A DNA stretch of 30,611 nucleotides from Trametopsis cervina (lineage: Eukaryota; Basidiomycota; Agaricomycetes; Polyporales; Irpicaceae): positions 1 to 30,611 of the forward strand of contig MU278360.1 in the NCBI GenBank assembly GCA_022385755.1. The letters are read 5' to 3'. The notes under the pieces are model-generated. The model searched no databases. It was not told the DNA's origin and saw nothing but the letters and a program-made list of their open reading frames with translations. Below are positions 8,618-19,024 of the stretch, piece by piece; positions within the stretch are counted from its first letter, which is position 1; each line of letters opens with the position of its first letter. A program made the position numbers and the translations under genes.

Positions 8618-11600
8618 ATGGTAGAAATCAAGCCCGCACAGGACGCTGCTGAGCATGTCGAGCAGCACGAAGGAAGTAAATACAGGCTCCTCTACAGCAA
8701 GTCCAAAGTATACGTCAATCCGACTGCGTATGCTCGAGACAACATCCCCGGGTTCGTGGCGCTCGTGAAGCGGGTGGGTACCCTGGCGTATGTGCATAGT
8801 CACTCCTAACATCATCCGTTGTTCGTAGGAGGCAGCGACTCCCGCTTACCTTCTAGCCTGGCTCCCAGAAACCTTGCTCAACGAACGAGGCCAAACAGAG
8901 TGGGATAAGTTTGTGAAGGTTGAGGAGAGAACCGTGGTAGATGAGGAGGACGATGGTTAGTAGCACCACCACTTTCGTTCCCACCACTTTCGTTCTGACT
9001 GTGCTGAGTGTTTCAACTTAGATGCTATCATCATTGATATGCCGCTGCCACGTCCGGAAACATATGCGTTCTCGGTTCCTCTGAGCTCTATCTACTCCTT
9101 GATAGTGAACCCGCCTTCACTGTCTTCATGGTGTAGGTCGTTTGCTCTCGATCGCTCCAACTTATAATAAACCAGCATTGTAGATGGGTCCATAGCCATA
9201 AATTTGTCGAACGGTACAACGCTTCCGACGCTCCACTTCCACGACGACGAGTCCCGCTCGTTCACTCTTATGCAGAAATCCCCCGTGGACACAAAACACA
9301 GCTCCTACCCGCCTCCCCAGTCGCCCTCCGCATCCGGCTCAAAATCCGGCGTCTCGTGGGGTGGAGAGGACTTGATGACACGGCTACGAGCATATGCGCA
9401 TATTCTGCGTTCCACCCTCCAGCCGACGCTCTTCCTAGTGGATCCTTCACGGGAAGACATCGAGGCGCATTCAACGCAGCTTTTCCCTGACGAAGCCGTC
9501 GATGACGTCCTCGCGCAGTCTTCGTACGCGAACTCGTACTCGCCCATACCCGCACATCGCAGACCCCGGCCCCTGACCTCACCCACAACGAACCCGTACT
9601 CAGAACGCTCGTCCATTCTACACCGATCTATGAATTCGCCCGCATCATCGTCATCAGGCTCTTCGCAGGCGCGACTTGCGCTGCTGCAGTCCTTCTCGCA
9701 GATCACGCGACACGCCGCGCACGCTGCCCAACAAATACTCTCGCACCCGCTCGCCAAGCCGATCGTGCCCCATCTGCCAGACCCAGTCAGGAGCCTCGTC
9801 AATGCTAACGGGGACCTCGAGTGGGGCAGCTGGGTCGAGAAGGGGGGCGTCGGCGAGTTCGAGAGTGCCCGCGTGTACCTCGCGCGATGGGCGCGGATCG
9901 TGGCTGAGGAAGGAGAACGATCGAGACGGAGGGAGGCGCAGGCGTTGCCTACTTCGTCTTCCACCGAATTGCCTTCAGAAACCTCCCCGTTGGGCGTGTT
10001 CGAGATATTGCAATCGACATCCAACTTGCCGACGCCAAAAGCGTCCAGAGACCCTGCGCACCCGGTAGACGATGCAATGTGGAGTAACTGGTTCGGTGCT
10101 GACGGAAAACCGACGGTGCGGGAGGAGGAGATGAAGCGAGAAATATTCAGACGGGGGATCAGTCCTCACGGTGAGTTGAGGAAGAAGATCTGGCCGTTCC
10201 TATTGAGTGTATATCCTTGGGATGTCACTCAGGCGCAACGAATGGAGGCATGGCAGGCAAAACGGTAATTAGTATACGATACTATCGTGACCTGGCTCAT
10301 TTCTTCCGCAGGAAGCAGTACCGTGATTTGAAAGACGAGTGGTGGGGGGTTCCAGAGGTATTCGAGAGACAGGATGTCCTGGAGGTCAGCCCGGTTCCCC
10401 AAATATCGGTATCATTGCTGAAACTGCGGGTTTCAGGAGCGACATCGAATAGACGTAGACTGCCGCCGCACAGATCGTACGCAGCCGCTATTTGCTAGCA
10501 CAACACCCACCTTAGACGTGACAGAAGACGAAAAGGGCATGCACATGCGCTATTCGACAATATCCCCCGGTCTCAGTGACATTGGGGCACAAGCACCGTC
10601 CAACGAGCACATCGAACGATTAGGTGCGATTTTATTGACGTACAACGTCTACGACAAAGACCTCGGTGCGTCCGTCTTCCCGCGAGCTCCCCGCGTCCGC
10701 TTCTGAGCAGCAGCAGGCTACGTGCAGGGAATGTCCGATCTATGTGCGCCCGTGTACGTCGTGACCGGCGCGGACGAAGAGCTGACATTCTGGTGCTTCG
10801 TGGAGATAATGAATCGCATGGTACGTCCCGTGACCGTCCATTTGTCAGGTGATCATCGCTCATGCTGTGGTTCAGAACCAGAACTTTCTGCGCGACCAGA
10901 GCGGCATGAAGAAGCAGCTGTCGACGCTGCAGCAGCTCATCGCTGTGATGGACCCGGAGCTATACCGGCATCTTGGTGTGTTGTCACGTTGGCTTCTGTA
11001 AGCAGAGCGCTGAGACGCACGTTACACCTGTTCGGCAGAGAAAACGGAGGCTTTGAACTTGTTTTTCTGCTTTCGGTAAGTAGTTCAGGCCACTGTCGTG
11101 TCGTATATGCTCACGGCGCGCGTCAGGTGGATCCTTATTGCGTTCAAGCGGGAGTTCCCGTTCGAGGACGTGCTTCGGCTGTGGGAGGTGCTGTGGACTG
11201 ACTATTACAGCAATGGATTCGTGCTCTTTGTCGCGTTTGCGGTGCTCGAGTCCCATCGGGACGTGATCATGCGGTACCTTGTCGAGGTTAGTCTCCTGTG
11301 TCGTGTCCGCTTCTCGTTCTCACCCGGCGACGTTTCTTCTTTCTTTTCATAGTTTGATGAGATCTTGAAGGTGCGTGCGTCGAGTGATACCGTGGAGATG
11401 TGTGCTGATATCTTCACATGCACGCTGTGGCTGATCTTCTAGTACTGCAATGAGCTGAGCATGACTATCGAGCTCGACAGCACGCTCGCTCAGGCAGAAG
11501 TGCTCTTCTTGTCGTTCACGCAGCTCGTGGCGGACATGGACCGCCGCCGAGCCGAAGCGTTGTCAGCAGCACCGTCAGGGGACCTCCGCCGTCGAAAGGC

Positions 11601-11712
11601 AACAAGTGACCAGGGCGCAAGCACGGGTGGATCGCAAAGCTCACTACCAAGTAAGCTTCCGACGCCGCAGTTCAGCGAAGACCTTAGGGAGCTTTTGAAG
11701 ACTGGACGATGA
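8618..11712 (+). CDS. GYP7: TBC-domain Rab GTPase-activating protein, Gyp7/TBC1D15-like
   Basis: Twelve exons join in frame: 8618-8773, 8829-8955, 9022-9132, 9184-10264, 10312-10384, 10437-10665, 10717-10820, 10876-10975, 11039-11075, 11127-11286, 11353-11370 and 11443-11712, giving 821 aa. The N-terminal part (about 1-300) matches the Gyp7 pattern: SKSKVYVNPTAYARDNIPG, then PLSSIYSLIVNPPSLSSWYG and LPTLHFHDDES, a lipid- or Rab-binding PH-like region in this family. The TBC domain follows from about residue 450. It has the arginine-finger motif IxxDxxR (I521, D524, R527) and the glutamine finger in YVQGMSDL (Q596), so both catalytic residues are present. The end of the TBC domain reads FVAFAVLESHRDVIMRYLVE. 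Gyp7 homologues accelerate GTP hydrolysis on Ypt7/Rab7-type Rabs at endosomes and vacuoles. The start is the first in-frame ATG with a matching N-terminus. An 18-nt exon near the 3' end is required by the frame. Confidence 0.94.
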
Positions 11713-12535
11713 GGAATCTTTGCTGCCATTCGACCGTCCGCTGAATGCAGGAGGACCGCATTCATTCGCGGGCCACCGCCATACGGGCTGTATGTATACA
11801 TGTATTAATTCTGTACACGAGAGATCAATCGTATCATGCCGCTTTGTATCATTGTTTCTCATAACGCGTAACGTAACACGCTGTGGGTGGCGTCCCACTG
11901 ACTTCGCCGTGATACATACTATATGTAAGTATCAGGCCATCGAGTCCATGCTGAACGGTTACGACATCGCTCGCACGATGGGGATTCGAAATATCCGTGG
12001 AGTTGGTCCGAGGTTTACGAGTAGTTGTTCACATCTGCTTCGGTGTCCATCGACGCGTTCGCACATGTTAGCGAGGAATATTAATTGACATTGCGTTGCC
12101 TTATCTTGGTATGCGCGGGCGCTGTCTGGTCCGCTGCGAGGAGGAGTAGCTTGCGAATTCAAATTCGCAGCCCGATACGATGTCACGGCCTGACCGGGGC
12201 GTACGTACATGCGTAGGCATTGTGACGCATTGTAGATGGAGATGCTAAGTTGACGTCTGGCTTTACACGAACGCAGGCCATGGAAGGTGGCACAGAACTC
12301 GATTCAGATTCATGGTGCCAGACAATGTACAGTACATACTCGGGTAAGATGACCGGACTGTGGTGCGAGGCGGCTCCAAATCTGCAGCTGCAGTGCCAGA
12401 ATCCATCTACAACACTGTAGACCCAGTAGCTGCAGAGGATGTAGCTGATCGACCGGGACCGAGCGACGGATGCGCAGGCGTTTTACCGCAGCTTTTTTCT
12501 GGATCCAAGTCTCAGGGGCAGAGCGCAGCAGGTGT
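11713..12535. other. Convergent intergenic region
   Basis: This is the 3' flank shared by the TBC gene and the RRM gene, which converge here. Short open frames on both strands have no recognisable content. I see no RNA gene or repeat. Confidence 0.5.
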
Positions 12536-13257
12536 CTATTCTTCCATGGCCGCATTCTCGTCTTCACCGTCTGCTGCTGCGCTTTCGGTGCCGTCCGCAG
12601 CTTGCCCTTGGCCGCGCAACGCAGCACCTAAAACAACCAACCCACGTTTGTAAGACAGATATACTGGTTTTGCGTGCGGTGGACATGAACGTACCTCCGC
12701 TGCGCGCGAGCGGCTTTGCGTGCTGCTTGATCCAATCTTCCGACTCCCAGACTGAACAAGCACACATACAGAAACGAATATGAGTGACCGATCTCGGCAC
12801 CGTGAGGTAGGGAGGTGTACTCACCTGCCCTGTTGCCCATGCCCTGCGCGGGGATAGCGGACGGGCGCGCGAGGTTCACACGGAGAACCCTACCGCGCAG
12901 TTCGTTGAGGTCCATGTTGTCAATAGCGTCCTGCGCGTCGGCAGGCGACCCGAACGTCACGAAGCCGTATCCCTTGTGGCGCTCCTCTGCGTGGCATATA
13001 CGCGTCAGCTGCGCATGGAAAGGAAAAGAGAGAGGAAGAGGGGCTGACCAGACTGCCGGTTGGGGTCAGTTGTCGCGGGAGGTATCTGCACCTCAATAAC
13101 ATCGCCTTTCAAAGCGGTTCAGCGTACGATGGTGCGGTGGTTGAAGAAACACGTACGCACCGAACGTGCTGAAGGTATCAAGCAGGACGGCCTCGTCGAC
13201 GTCGTCTGCAAGGTTACCGACGAAGAGGGTTTTCTTCGTCTTTGTTCCTTCTTCCAT
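12536..13257 (-). CDS. Single-RRM protein related to the cyclophilin E/Cyp33 RRM
   Basis: Five minus-strand exons (13257-13161, 13105-13049, 12986-12825, 12751-12695, 12627-12536) give 154 aa in frame. The RRM occupies about residues 8-92: RNP2 is LFVGNL, RNP1 is KGYGFVTF, and the block DAQDAIDNMDLNELRGRVL followed by RVNLARP is the hallmark of the RRM at the N-terminus of peptidyl-prolyl isomerase E (Cyp33). No cyclophilin domain follows. Instead there is a short segment WESEDWIKQHAKPLARSGG and an acidic, low-complexity tail ending EDENAAMEE. The protein probably binds RNA in the nucleus, possibly with the spliceosome as PPIE does, but that is inferred from the domain alone. The start is the ATG at 13257, just before the RRM. 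Confidence 0.87.
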
Positions 13258-13517
13258 CGCACACAGATGTTAGCTTCGATTCGCGGTTAGCTTGAACGTC
13301 TGTTCGTAGTTGACAACGACTTTCATGCTTATTGCGCTCATCCTACATTGTTTAGCGGGCGTCTACATATATAGTAATATTGTTATCCTTCGTATTAACC
13401 TGATTGCTCGATATTTAATTATACAGTTATACTAACTGTAACTGGTGATAACATATTGTTATTACTAGTTACAGTAAGGAAATTGCTTGACATTGTTGTC
13501 GACGGTCTTCGGCACCC
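13258..13517. promoter_or_regulatory. AT-rich upstream region of the RRM gene
   Basis: This 260-bp interval separates the RRM start codon (13257, minus) from the stop of the glycine-rich gene (13518, minus). It serves as promoter for the first and 3' flank for the second. It is clearly AT-rich from about 13355 to 13480, in contrast to its surroundings, and contains two overlapping hairpins described separately. Confidence 0.45.
13422..13475. repeat. Two overlapping inverted repeats
   Basis: TACAGTTA at 13422-13429 pairs perfectly with TAACTGTA at 13433-13440 around a 3-base loop. A second, longer stem pairs 13435-13451 (ACTGTAACTGGTGATAA) with 13459-13475 (TTATTACTAGTTACAGT), matching 15 of 17 positions around a 7-base loop. 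The stems share TAACTGTA bases, so they are mutually exclusive. This could be a terminator or 3'-end signal of the glycine-rich gene, or the trace of a small element. Confidence 0.7.
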
Positions 13518-13852
13518 TCAACACCCTCCGCCTCCTCCCCCGCCTCCTCCATCACCGCCCCCACCACCACCACCGCCGCTGTCACCTCCTCCGTACCCAC
13601 CACTACCGCTATCTCCTGCTCCTTCACAGCCTGCCCAGCCTCCGCCGCCGCCGCCATCCCCTCCCGGGTCTGCTCCTACACCCAAACTCCAGAGGTTAGG
13701 ATCGAGCGCAGCATCACCACCACGGCCTCTCCGCCGTGCACTCTATGGGAGGACTCAGCCTCGAGTATATGCGGGTTTATGTACGTGGAGCTCACCCTGC
13801 CATAGGCACGCCGCGAACGCTTCGGACGGCCAAAACAGAGAAACGAAGACAT
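13518..13852 (-). CDS. Small arginine- then glycine-rich protein, unrecognised
   Basis: Two exons (13852-13796 and 13742-13518) separated by a 53-nt intron with GTGAGC donor and CATAG acceptor give 93 aa. The N-terminus reads MSSFLCFGRPKRSRRAYGR, continues into a basic patch, then a unique segment with DPNLWSLGVGADPGG. The C-terminal half is glycine runs broken by W, C, Y and DS, and the protein ends in cysteine. Support for a real gene comes from the CT-rich leader ending ACAAATG, the clean intron, and the way the glycine frame stays open across the intron. The opposite strand reads as a proline-rich frame, an expected artefact of CCN/GGN codons. I do not know its function; the basic N-terminus would suit nucleic-acid or membrane contact, but that is speculation. 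Confidence 0.62.
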
Positions 13853-14887
13853 TTGTATGAGAGACGAGTGCTTGTGTGTTTGTGAAGTTGTAAGATGTAA
13901 GTGAAGGACTGATATGTGAGGGCTCTCCTGCACCCTTTTAACGAATATCTATAGCACAGCCTGCCATCGCAGTGCCTCCACAGGAAAGCGTATTTGCACC
14001 ACCTCTGGAGCAGGAGCAGTGTATCTGTGCGCTCGCTTGCGCAGGCGACCGCCAAGTATTGCACCTCGTTGCTGCTAAGAGTAGCGCGGTTACGACGATG
14101 ACTAGAACGCTATTATCCAAACGCACCGGTGAATCTGTCCGGTACAATATGGAATTCAATACCCTGACATGCATCGACACATTATCGACACCCCCGATAC
14201 GGGTCGTCCGCGGCCTAAGCTTGTTTCGCGGCGTTGATGGATAATGAATTGCATCTAGACATCGGCCAGTCTGCCCGCGGGTGCGATGCGCATCCACGGC
14301 GCAGCACCATAGAGATGCGCATGCACGCTCATGTTGCTGCGCGGTGACCCATCATGAGCAGTGCGGTTCGTGCACGCCGTAGATGGATGGTGCACGGAGT
14401 GTGGAATTTGCATGGTCACGGAGCACATGCTGGGATCTGGTGTGTTTAGTCGCATCTCATTCACGGCTTGTGTATCATGACTACATCTGTGTTCTGGTAG
14501 GGTCCGAACATCAGCATTTTATCCGTCCGTACGGTGAGAGTCTCGCATCCAAAACGGTCGACGGACGCTAAGAGGCTGTTCCTTATCAGGTAGCATTTTC
14601 AGTTGAAGGGCGACGTGCACACGGCTCATGCTGACCCCAGTGCGATGCTCGCACACTCTACAGGCCTCTTCCACTCTCTTGGAAAGCTTTTCGCCCTGGG
14701 CCGTCCGCTTGGAGGAAGAATGTCCGCACAGCTTTCGTCTCTAAACTGTTCCGTTCTGCCTTTCCTCGCGCGCCTTCCCAAACCAAGATCAATGTTCACT
14801 CCTCTACGCACAACTTCCATATAATAAGCTTCCTGCCATGTCTATCACGCCCAACGACCCGCACCGGCATCACCCCGTCTAGCCCCC
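13853..14887. promoter_or_regulatory. Divergent intergenic region with kinase 5' leader
   Basis: About 1 kb separates the glycine-rich gene (minus) from the kinase-like gene (plus), so both promoters should lie here. Open frames such as 13972-14244 and 14603-14824 have no recognisable content. A 14-codon upstream ORF lies at 14838-14882. Confidence 0.5.
14838..14882 (+). promoter_or_regulatory. Upstream ORF in the kinase leader
   Basis: An ATG at 14838 opens a 14-codon frame (MSITPNDPHRHHPV) ending at TAG 14880-14882, five bases before the main ATG at 14888 and in another frame. If the leader is transcribed from upstream of 14838, this uORF would be met first and could lower or regulate kinase translation. 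There is no expression evidence. Confidence 0.5.
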
Positions 14888-16129
14888 ATGCCCGTCCGTC
14901 TCGCCCGCACCGTCGTGCACGACGACAACGACGCTCCGCCCTCCCCCGCCTCCTCTACGTCCTCCCTCGACGAGGATGACGTGAACGTCCGAATGGCGCC
15001 ACACTGGTACTCGTACCGCCAGCTGCTGGAGCGGCGTGGCGTCCGCCTGGACACCTGTCGCGACGTCAAGCAGTGGTACCAGGACTACTGGGCAGCTCTC
15101 AGCTCGCAGGGCCACAAAGTGACGAAAGATCTGCCCGGGTACGCGCGCGCGTGCAGCATGCCCGACGAGAATGCACTCTGCAAAGACGCCGGACTGGTGT
15201 GTCCCCTTCGTTCTCATCCCCTTCACAAAGAAGCATTCTTCCCCCGGCTGACGTCGTGTTTTCCCGTTTGTCAGCCCGATAACCTATTCCGCGGCACACA
15301 CGCTCCCACGGGACAGAAGGTGGTGATCAAGGCCGTGCATCTGTACAGCAGGGAGTATGATGCGGTACGGTACCTGTCGAGCCCCGCGCTGCGAGCGGAT
15401 CCCATGAACCACCTCATCCGTACGTGCACCCCTATCGGCTCATGTGGACCCACAGTGACACATTATCCCAGCCGTGTATGAGCTGATCGAGGTGGCCGGG
15501 GACAATCTGGCGTTCATCGTCATGGAGGAATGGTCGCCGCAACTCGTGTCCGCGGTTCCGTGCTCACTCCGTCATTTTCTGGGCGCCATCCGCCAGATTG
15601 TAGAGGTGAGATTGTTCTCACCGTCCAAGTCCTCTTCCCCTGTATGGACACTGACGTTTGTATTCGTGTCCAGCACATTGTGTTCATGCACGCGCACCAC
15701 ATGGCGCACCTGGACATAAGCGTGCGCAACCTCCTCACGGACTACAAGGGTCATTATGCGTACATCGACTTTGAGAACTGCCGGCGGTTCGAGGGCGTGT
15801 CGCACCCGCGGATGGAGCACCTGCGCGGGACGGACCCGCCGCCCGAGTCTGAGCGGGGCGAGCCGACGGACCCGTACAAGGCGGACGTCTGGGGACTCGG
15901 GGTGCTCATCCTGCAGACATGTGCCGTGCGTGCGCTATACATCGACTTTCCCCCGCTCTCACTGACAGACACACAGATGACCGGCTACCACATACCCGAG
16001 CTGAAGGCGTTCACGCGCTCGATGCTACACCGCGAGTTTGAGCGGCGCCCTACGGCACTTGTTGTGCTGAGGGCCATGGACGCACTCGCGGCGTCGATCG
16101 GAGAGAATAGACTGAATGCTGTCCCATAG
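14888..16129 (+). CDS. Basidiomycete kinase-like protein with HLD loop and DFE motif
   Basis: Five exons (14888-15196, 15275-15419, 15472-15605, 15674-15925, 15977-16129) give 330 aa. Residues 1-100 hold an acidic serine-rich segment and the conserved-looking APHWYSYRQLLERRGVRLD. The kinase-like fold follows: a beta-3 lysine in VVIKAV (K122), hinge MEEW, catalytic loop HLDISVRN (D210, N215), a DFE in place of DFG (228-230), then RGTDPPPESERGEPTDPYK and KADVWGLGVLI as the activation and F-helix region, and EFERRPTALVVLRAM at the end. No clear glycine-rich loop is visible before K122. With Lys, Asp, Asn and the DFx Asp kept, weak activity remains possible, but a pseudokinase is equally plausible. 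The first intron is 78 nt, a multiple of three with no stop, so retention would add 26 residues. Confidence 0.85.
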
Positions 16130-16280
16130 CATCAAGCCAAGCCAAGTCCCCACTGCTCCCATACCGCACATTTTTGGGATTTGTCGCAATATAAACTTAT
16201 ATATACCACCAACATGTACTTATATCCTAATAGACACATGTAGTAATCGTACAATAGCGTCCGTGTACGCACACATTTTA

Positions 16281-17589
16281 TCAAGTGGCCTCCCCGTCCG
16301 CTGTCTCCTCTATCTTCCGTCGTTTACGCGCAAGGTACCGTTCCCGTGCACTCTGCACCGACTCCTCCGTGTTGCGCTTCGCGACCGTGCGCTCGAGACT
16401 TTCCTTCTCCTGCCTCAGCCGCTCCTTGAGCACCCTATCTTGTTCCTCCTCCATCTGTTTCTGGATCTCGCGCGCCCGCCGTTCATTGATCTCCTTCCGG
16501 CTCGCTGCCGTGCCTACTGCGCGGTGTGCGGCTGCAGCAGCGGCCGCCGCTTCCTCGCCCTTGGCCGTCTTGTGCAACCCGAGCTTACGCGTGTTCGGCG
16601 CGGAGAGGTTGAGGCCGGCGGAAAGGAGGTCGCGCTTGTCAACGATCTGGTTGTCGTCGTTCAGTTCAACGTCTTTGCCCTGCTCCCGCGCTATTCGTGC
16701 GAGCTCGGCGTCGGATTTGGGCACGAAGTCGACTGGTTTGACGATGGTCAGGTTCGGAGTCGGGCCCTGAGGCCCGATGACGGTGGGCTTTTGGGCAACG
16801 GCAGCGACGGTTTCCTCATGCTTCTGCTCAGACTCCTCAAGCAGCTTCTTGTAAAAGTGCGCCATGCCCGTGCCCATCCCCTTATTCTTCTTCTTTTCCT
16901 CCTCTGTAGTAGCATTGTAAGATAGAGGTCATGCGTTTGCTGTAAGGACTTCGCAAACGCACCTTCACGCTGCTTCTCTTCTGCCTCCGCCCGGCGCACC
17001 TCCGCCATCTGGTCCTTGTATGCCTGAGTAACAAATGCATCCTTGTCCTTGAACTCATCCCCTTCCATTTCACGCTCGCGCTGTATCATCTTCTCCTCCG
17101 CGCGCAGGTGGTCCAGCCGCCGCGTCGCCGCGCTCGTCAGGAGCCCGCTAATATACTTCGGCTGCCGGAAACAAGACATTCATCAGCATTCTCATCTTCG
17201 CAGGAGCGGTCGACACACAGAGAGGAGAGACCCGGCGAACTGACCTTGCGCTCCTTCGCATCCACCTCCTTTGCCGCCTTCTGCTTCAGCTTCGCCTCCT
17301 GCATCTTGTCCCATATCTCATCATACTCAAACACCGTCGCGTCCACCTTCTTCTCCTCCTCTATCTGCCGCTGCAGCGCCTTCGACATTCCAGCATTCTG
17401 CGCCACCAGCTGCTTGTTCGCGCGGGGCGCCTTGTTCGAGCTACCGGCTGTAGCCGCAGCGTCGACAGGCTCGTCATCTTCGAGCGAGGCAAACGCAACT
17501 GGTTTCTTGAGAGACGGCGCTGCGCCGACGGGCGTGGATGAGGGCCCTGCCTTGGCCTTCGCGTTGGCGAGAGAGAAGGAGACCTTCAT
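16281..17589 (-). CDS. NSRP1: Nuclear speckle splicing regulatory protein 1 homologue (DUF2040)
   Basis: Three exons (17589-17245, 17161-16963, 16903-16281) give 388 aa. The start MKVSFSLANAKAKA and the following SLEDDEPVDAAA segment lead into the DUF2040 coiled-coil: VFEYDEIWDKMQEAKL, then KPKYISGLLTSAATRR, REMEGDEFKDKDAFVTQAY and KDQMAEVRRAEAEEK. That order of motifs is characteristic of NSRP1/CCDC55. The C-terminal half has HFYKKLLEESEQKHEE and long charged helices, ending in a basic RYLARKRRKIEE segment that could act as a nuclear signal. In animals NSRP1 is a nuclear-speckle protein that influences splice-site choice; the fungal role is inferred. The gene is divergent from MTR3 with only 107 bp between start codons. 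Confidence 0.9.
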
Positions 17590-17696
17590 GGTTTCGGGGA
17601 AAGCCGAGCGCAACACAGCGAAAGGATGATTACCGTTTTGAGAAATTGTACTTAGGCTCAGCCACAACACTCTCCTCTTGATAACTCTATGCTGAT
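17590..17696. promoter_or_regulatory. 107-bp bidirectional promoter interval between NSRP1 and MTR3
   Basis: The start codons at 17589 (minus) and 17697 (plus) leave only 107 bp for both 5' leaders and promoters. No TATA box is obvious. Both genes act on RNA in the nucleus, so shared regulation is plausible, though unproven. Confidence 0.6.
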
Positions 17697-18780
17697 ATGG
17701 CCCACTGGCAGAGCAACTTTGATAGGAGGCGCATAAACGGGCCTGAAGAGAGCTTAGCACCGGTGTATGAGGAGGACGAGGAGAGAGAGGCGGAGGCGCA
17801 GCGCTGGACGGAAGGCACACCGCGCTCTGGACGCGCACCCCGGGATATCAGGCCCATATGTGAAGCATTTACTGCATACTTCTCATACTATATCCTTTAA
17901 CCCATCCATTGCATGAACCTCAGACCTAAAAGCCGGCCTCATAAACCAAGCGAACGGCTCCGCGTACATCGAAACCGAAAATACAAAGATCGCATGCGCA
18001 GTGTTAGGACCATTCCCGGGTACAGTTCCTTCGAGACGCTGAACTCCCCGAATTTTGTAGCTATGGCCCTCGGCAGTCGAAAAGCACGACGTACAATGAG
18101 AAAGGCAGGCTGAACGTCGAGGTCAAATTCACGCCGTTCTCATGCAAACAACGACGGGCGCCTATGAGAGTGAGCTCAAGGATTATCATGAAGACCGAAT
18201 CTCGTTGACTTGGGTTCAGGACGCAGAGGATAGGTCTGTTGCGACACAGATACATCAAGCTATACTGTCCTCAGTGCGCTTAGAGCTCTTACCGAAGTCG
18301 ACGATAGACATATACATCGTCGTCATTGAGAATGACGGCATACAAGGCTGCGTCGCCTCCGGGTCCATTGCGGCGAGCGCTGCACTCGCCGACGCAGGCA
18401 TAGAGATGCTCGGACTTGTGGTGTCTTGCTCAGCGGTAAGCACGCAGTGTTTGTACCATAGCATTCACTGAATTATGTGGGACGCAGAGCCTTATGAAGA
18501 AGGAGATCTGGCTCGACCCCACGGAGGAAGAGCAAAGTCTGGCGACCGCGACGTTCGTGTACGCCGGTATGCCCGCCCTTGGGACTATCACAAGCTTGTG
18601 GCAAAATGGGCAGATGAGCCCCAAGGAAAATATCGAGGTATGCCATACATATCTTCAGAAGGATGGCAAGCCGCTGCTGACCCAGACAACTAGTGTTTGG
18701 AAGCCTGTCTGGCCAGGGCTACGGATATTCATCTTGCGGTAGCACAGGCCTTGCTTGAGAATGCAGAACCTGATGAATGA
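17697..18780 (+). CDS. MTR3: RNA exosome ring subunit Mtr3 (RNase PH-like, EXOSC6 type)
   Basis: Six exons (17697-17859, 17924-18002, 18061-18169, 18220-18435, 18488-18637, 18694-18780) give 267 aa. After FDRRRINGPEESLAPVYEED comes the RNase PH fold: DIRPIYLKAGLINQANGSAY, IETENTKIACAVYGPRQSK, GRLNVEVKFTPFSC, DAEDRSVATQIHQAIL, LLPKSTIDIYIVVIENDG and SGSIAASAALADAGIEMLG. The second half reads WLDPTEEEQSLATATF and MPALGTITSLWQNGQMSP, then the C-terminal helix CLEACLARATDIHLAVAQAL, which follows the EXOSC6/Mtr3 layout instead of Rrp41 or Rrp46. The subunit is a structural part of the hexameric exosome ring for 3'-5' RNA decay and processing in nucleus and cytoplasm. All five introns are 50-64 nt. 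Confidence 0.93.
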
Positions 18781-19024
18781 TGTTCTGATATAAAACTTCA
18801 GTGTGCGTTGAGAGATAGTCAGTGAGCAGAATCTCTACTGGTGAGAGGACAGTGAGAAAATGATGCGCATCATCTGGCGCATCAATCGTCCACTTGGCAA
18901 ATGGGCGTCTGTTCTCATGTTACATTGCGCACCCTTGCATTTCCTCTGCCACAGGGCTTAATCTGCTTTCCTGTACCACCACACTCCTTGAGGCTACGCG
19001 ACCTTACGTTCTGGTGCTACTTTG

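Noticed and set aside
12310..12627. Alternative frame extending the RRM gene downstream
   Set aside because: It uses the last exon in another frame and has no recognisable content; the in-frame reading ends cleanly at TAG 12536.
13456..13860. Proline-rich plus-strand protein
   Set aside because: It is the mirror of the glycine codons of the minus-strand gene and lacks a leader or splice support.
13972..14244. 90-codon plus-strand open frame
   Set aside because: No domain, and it lies in the divergent promoter region.
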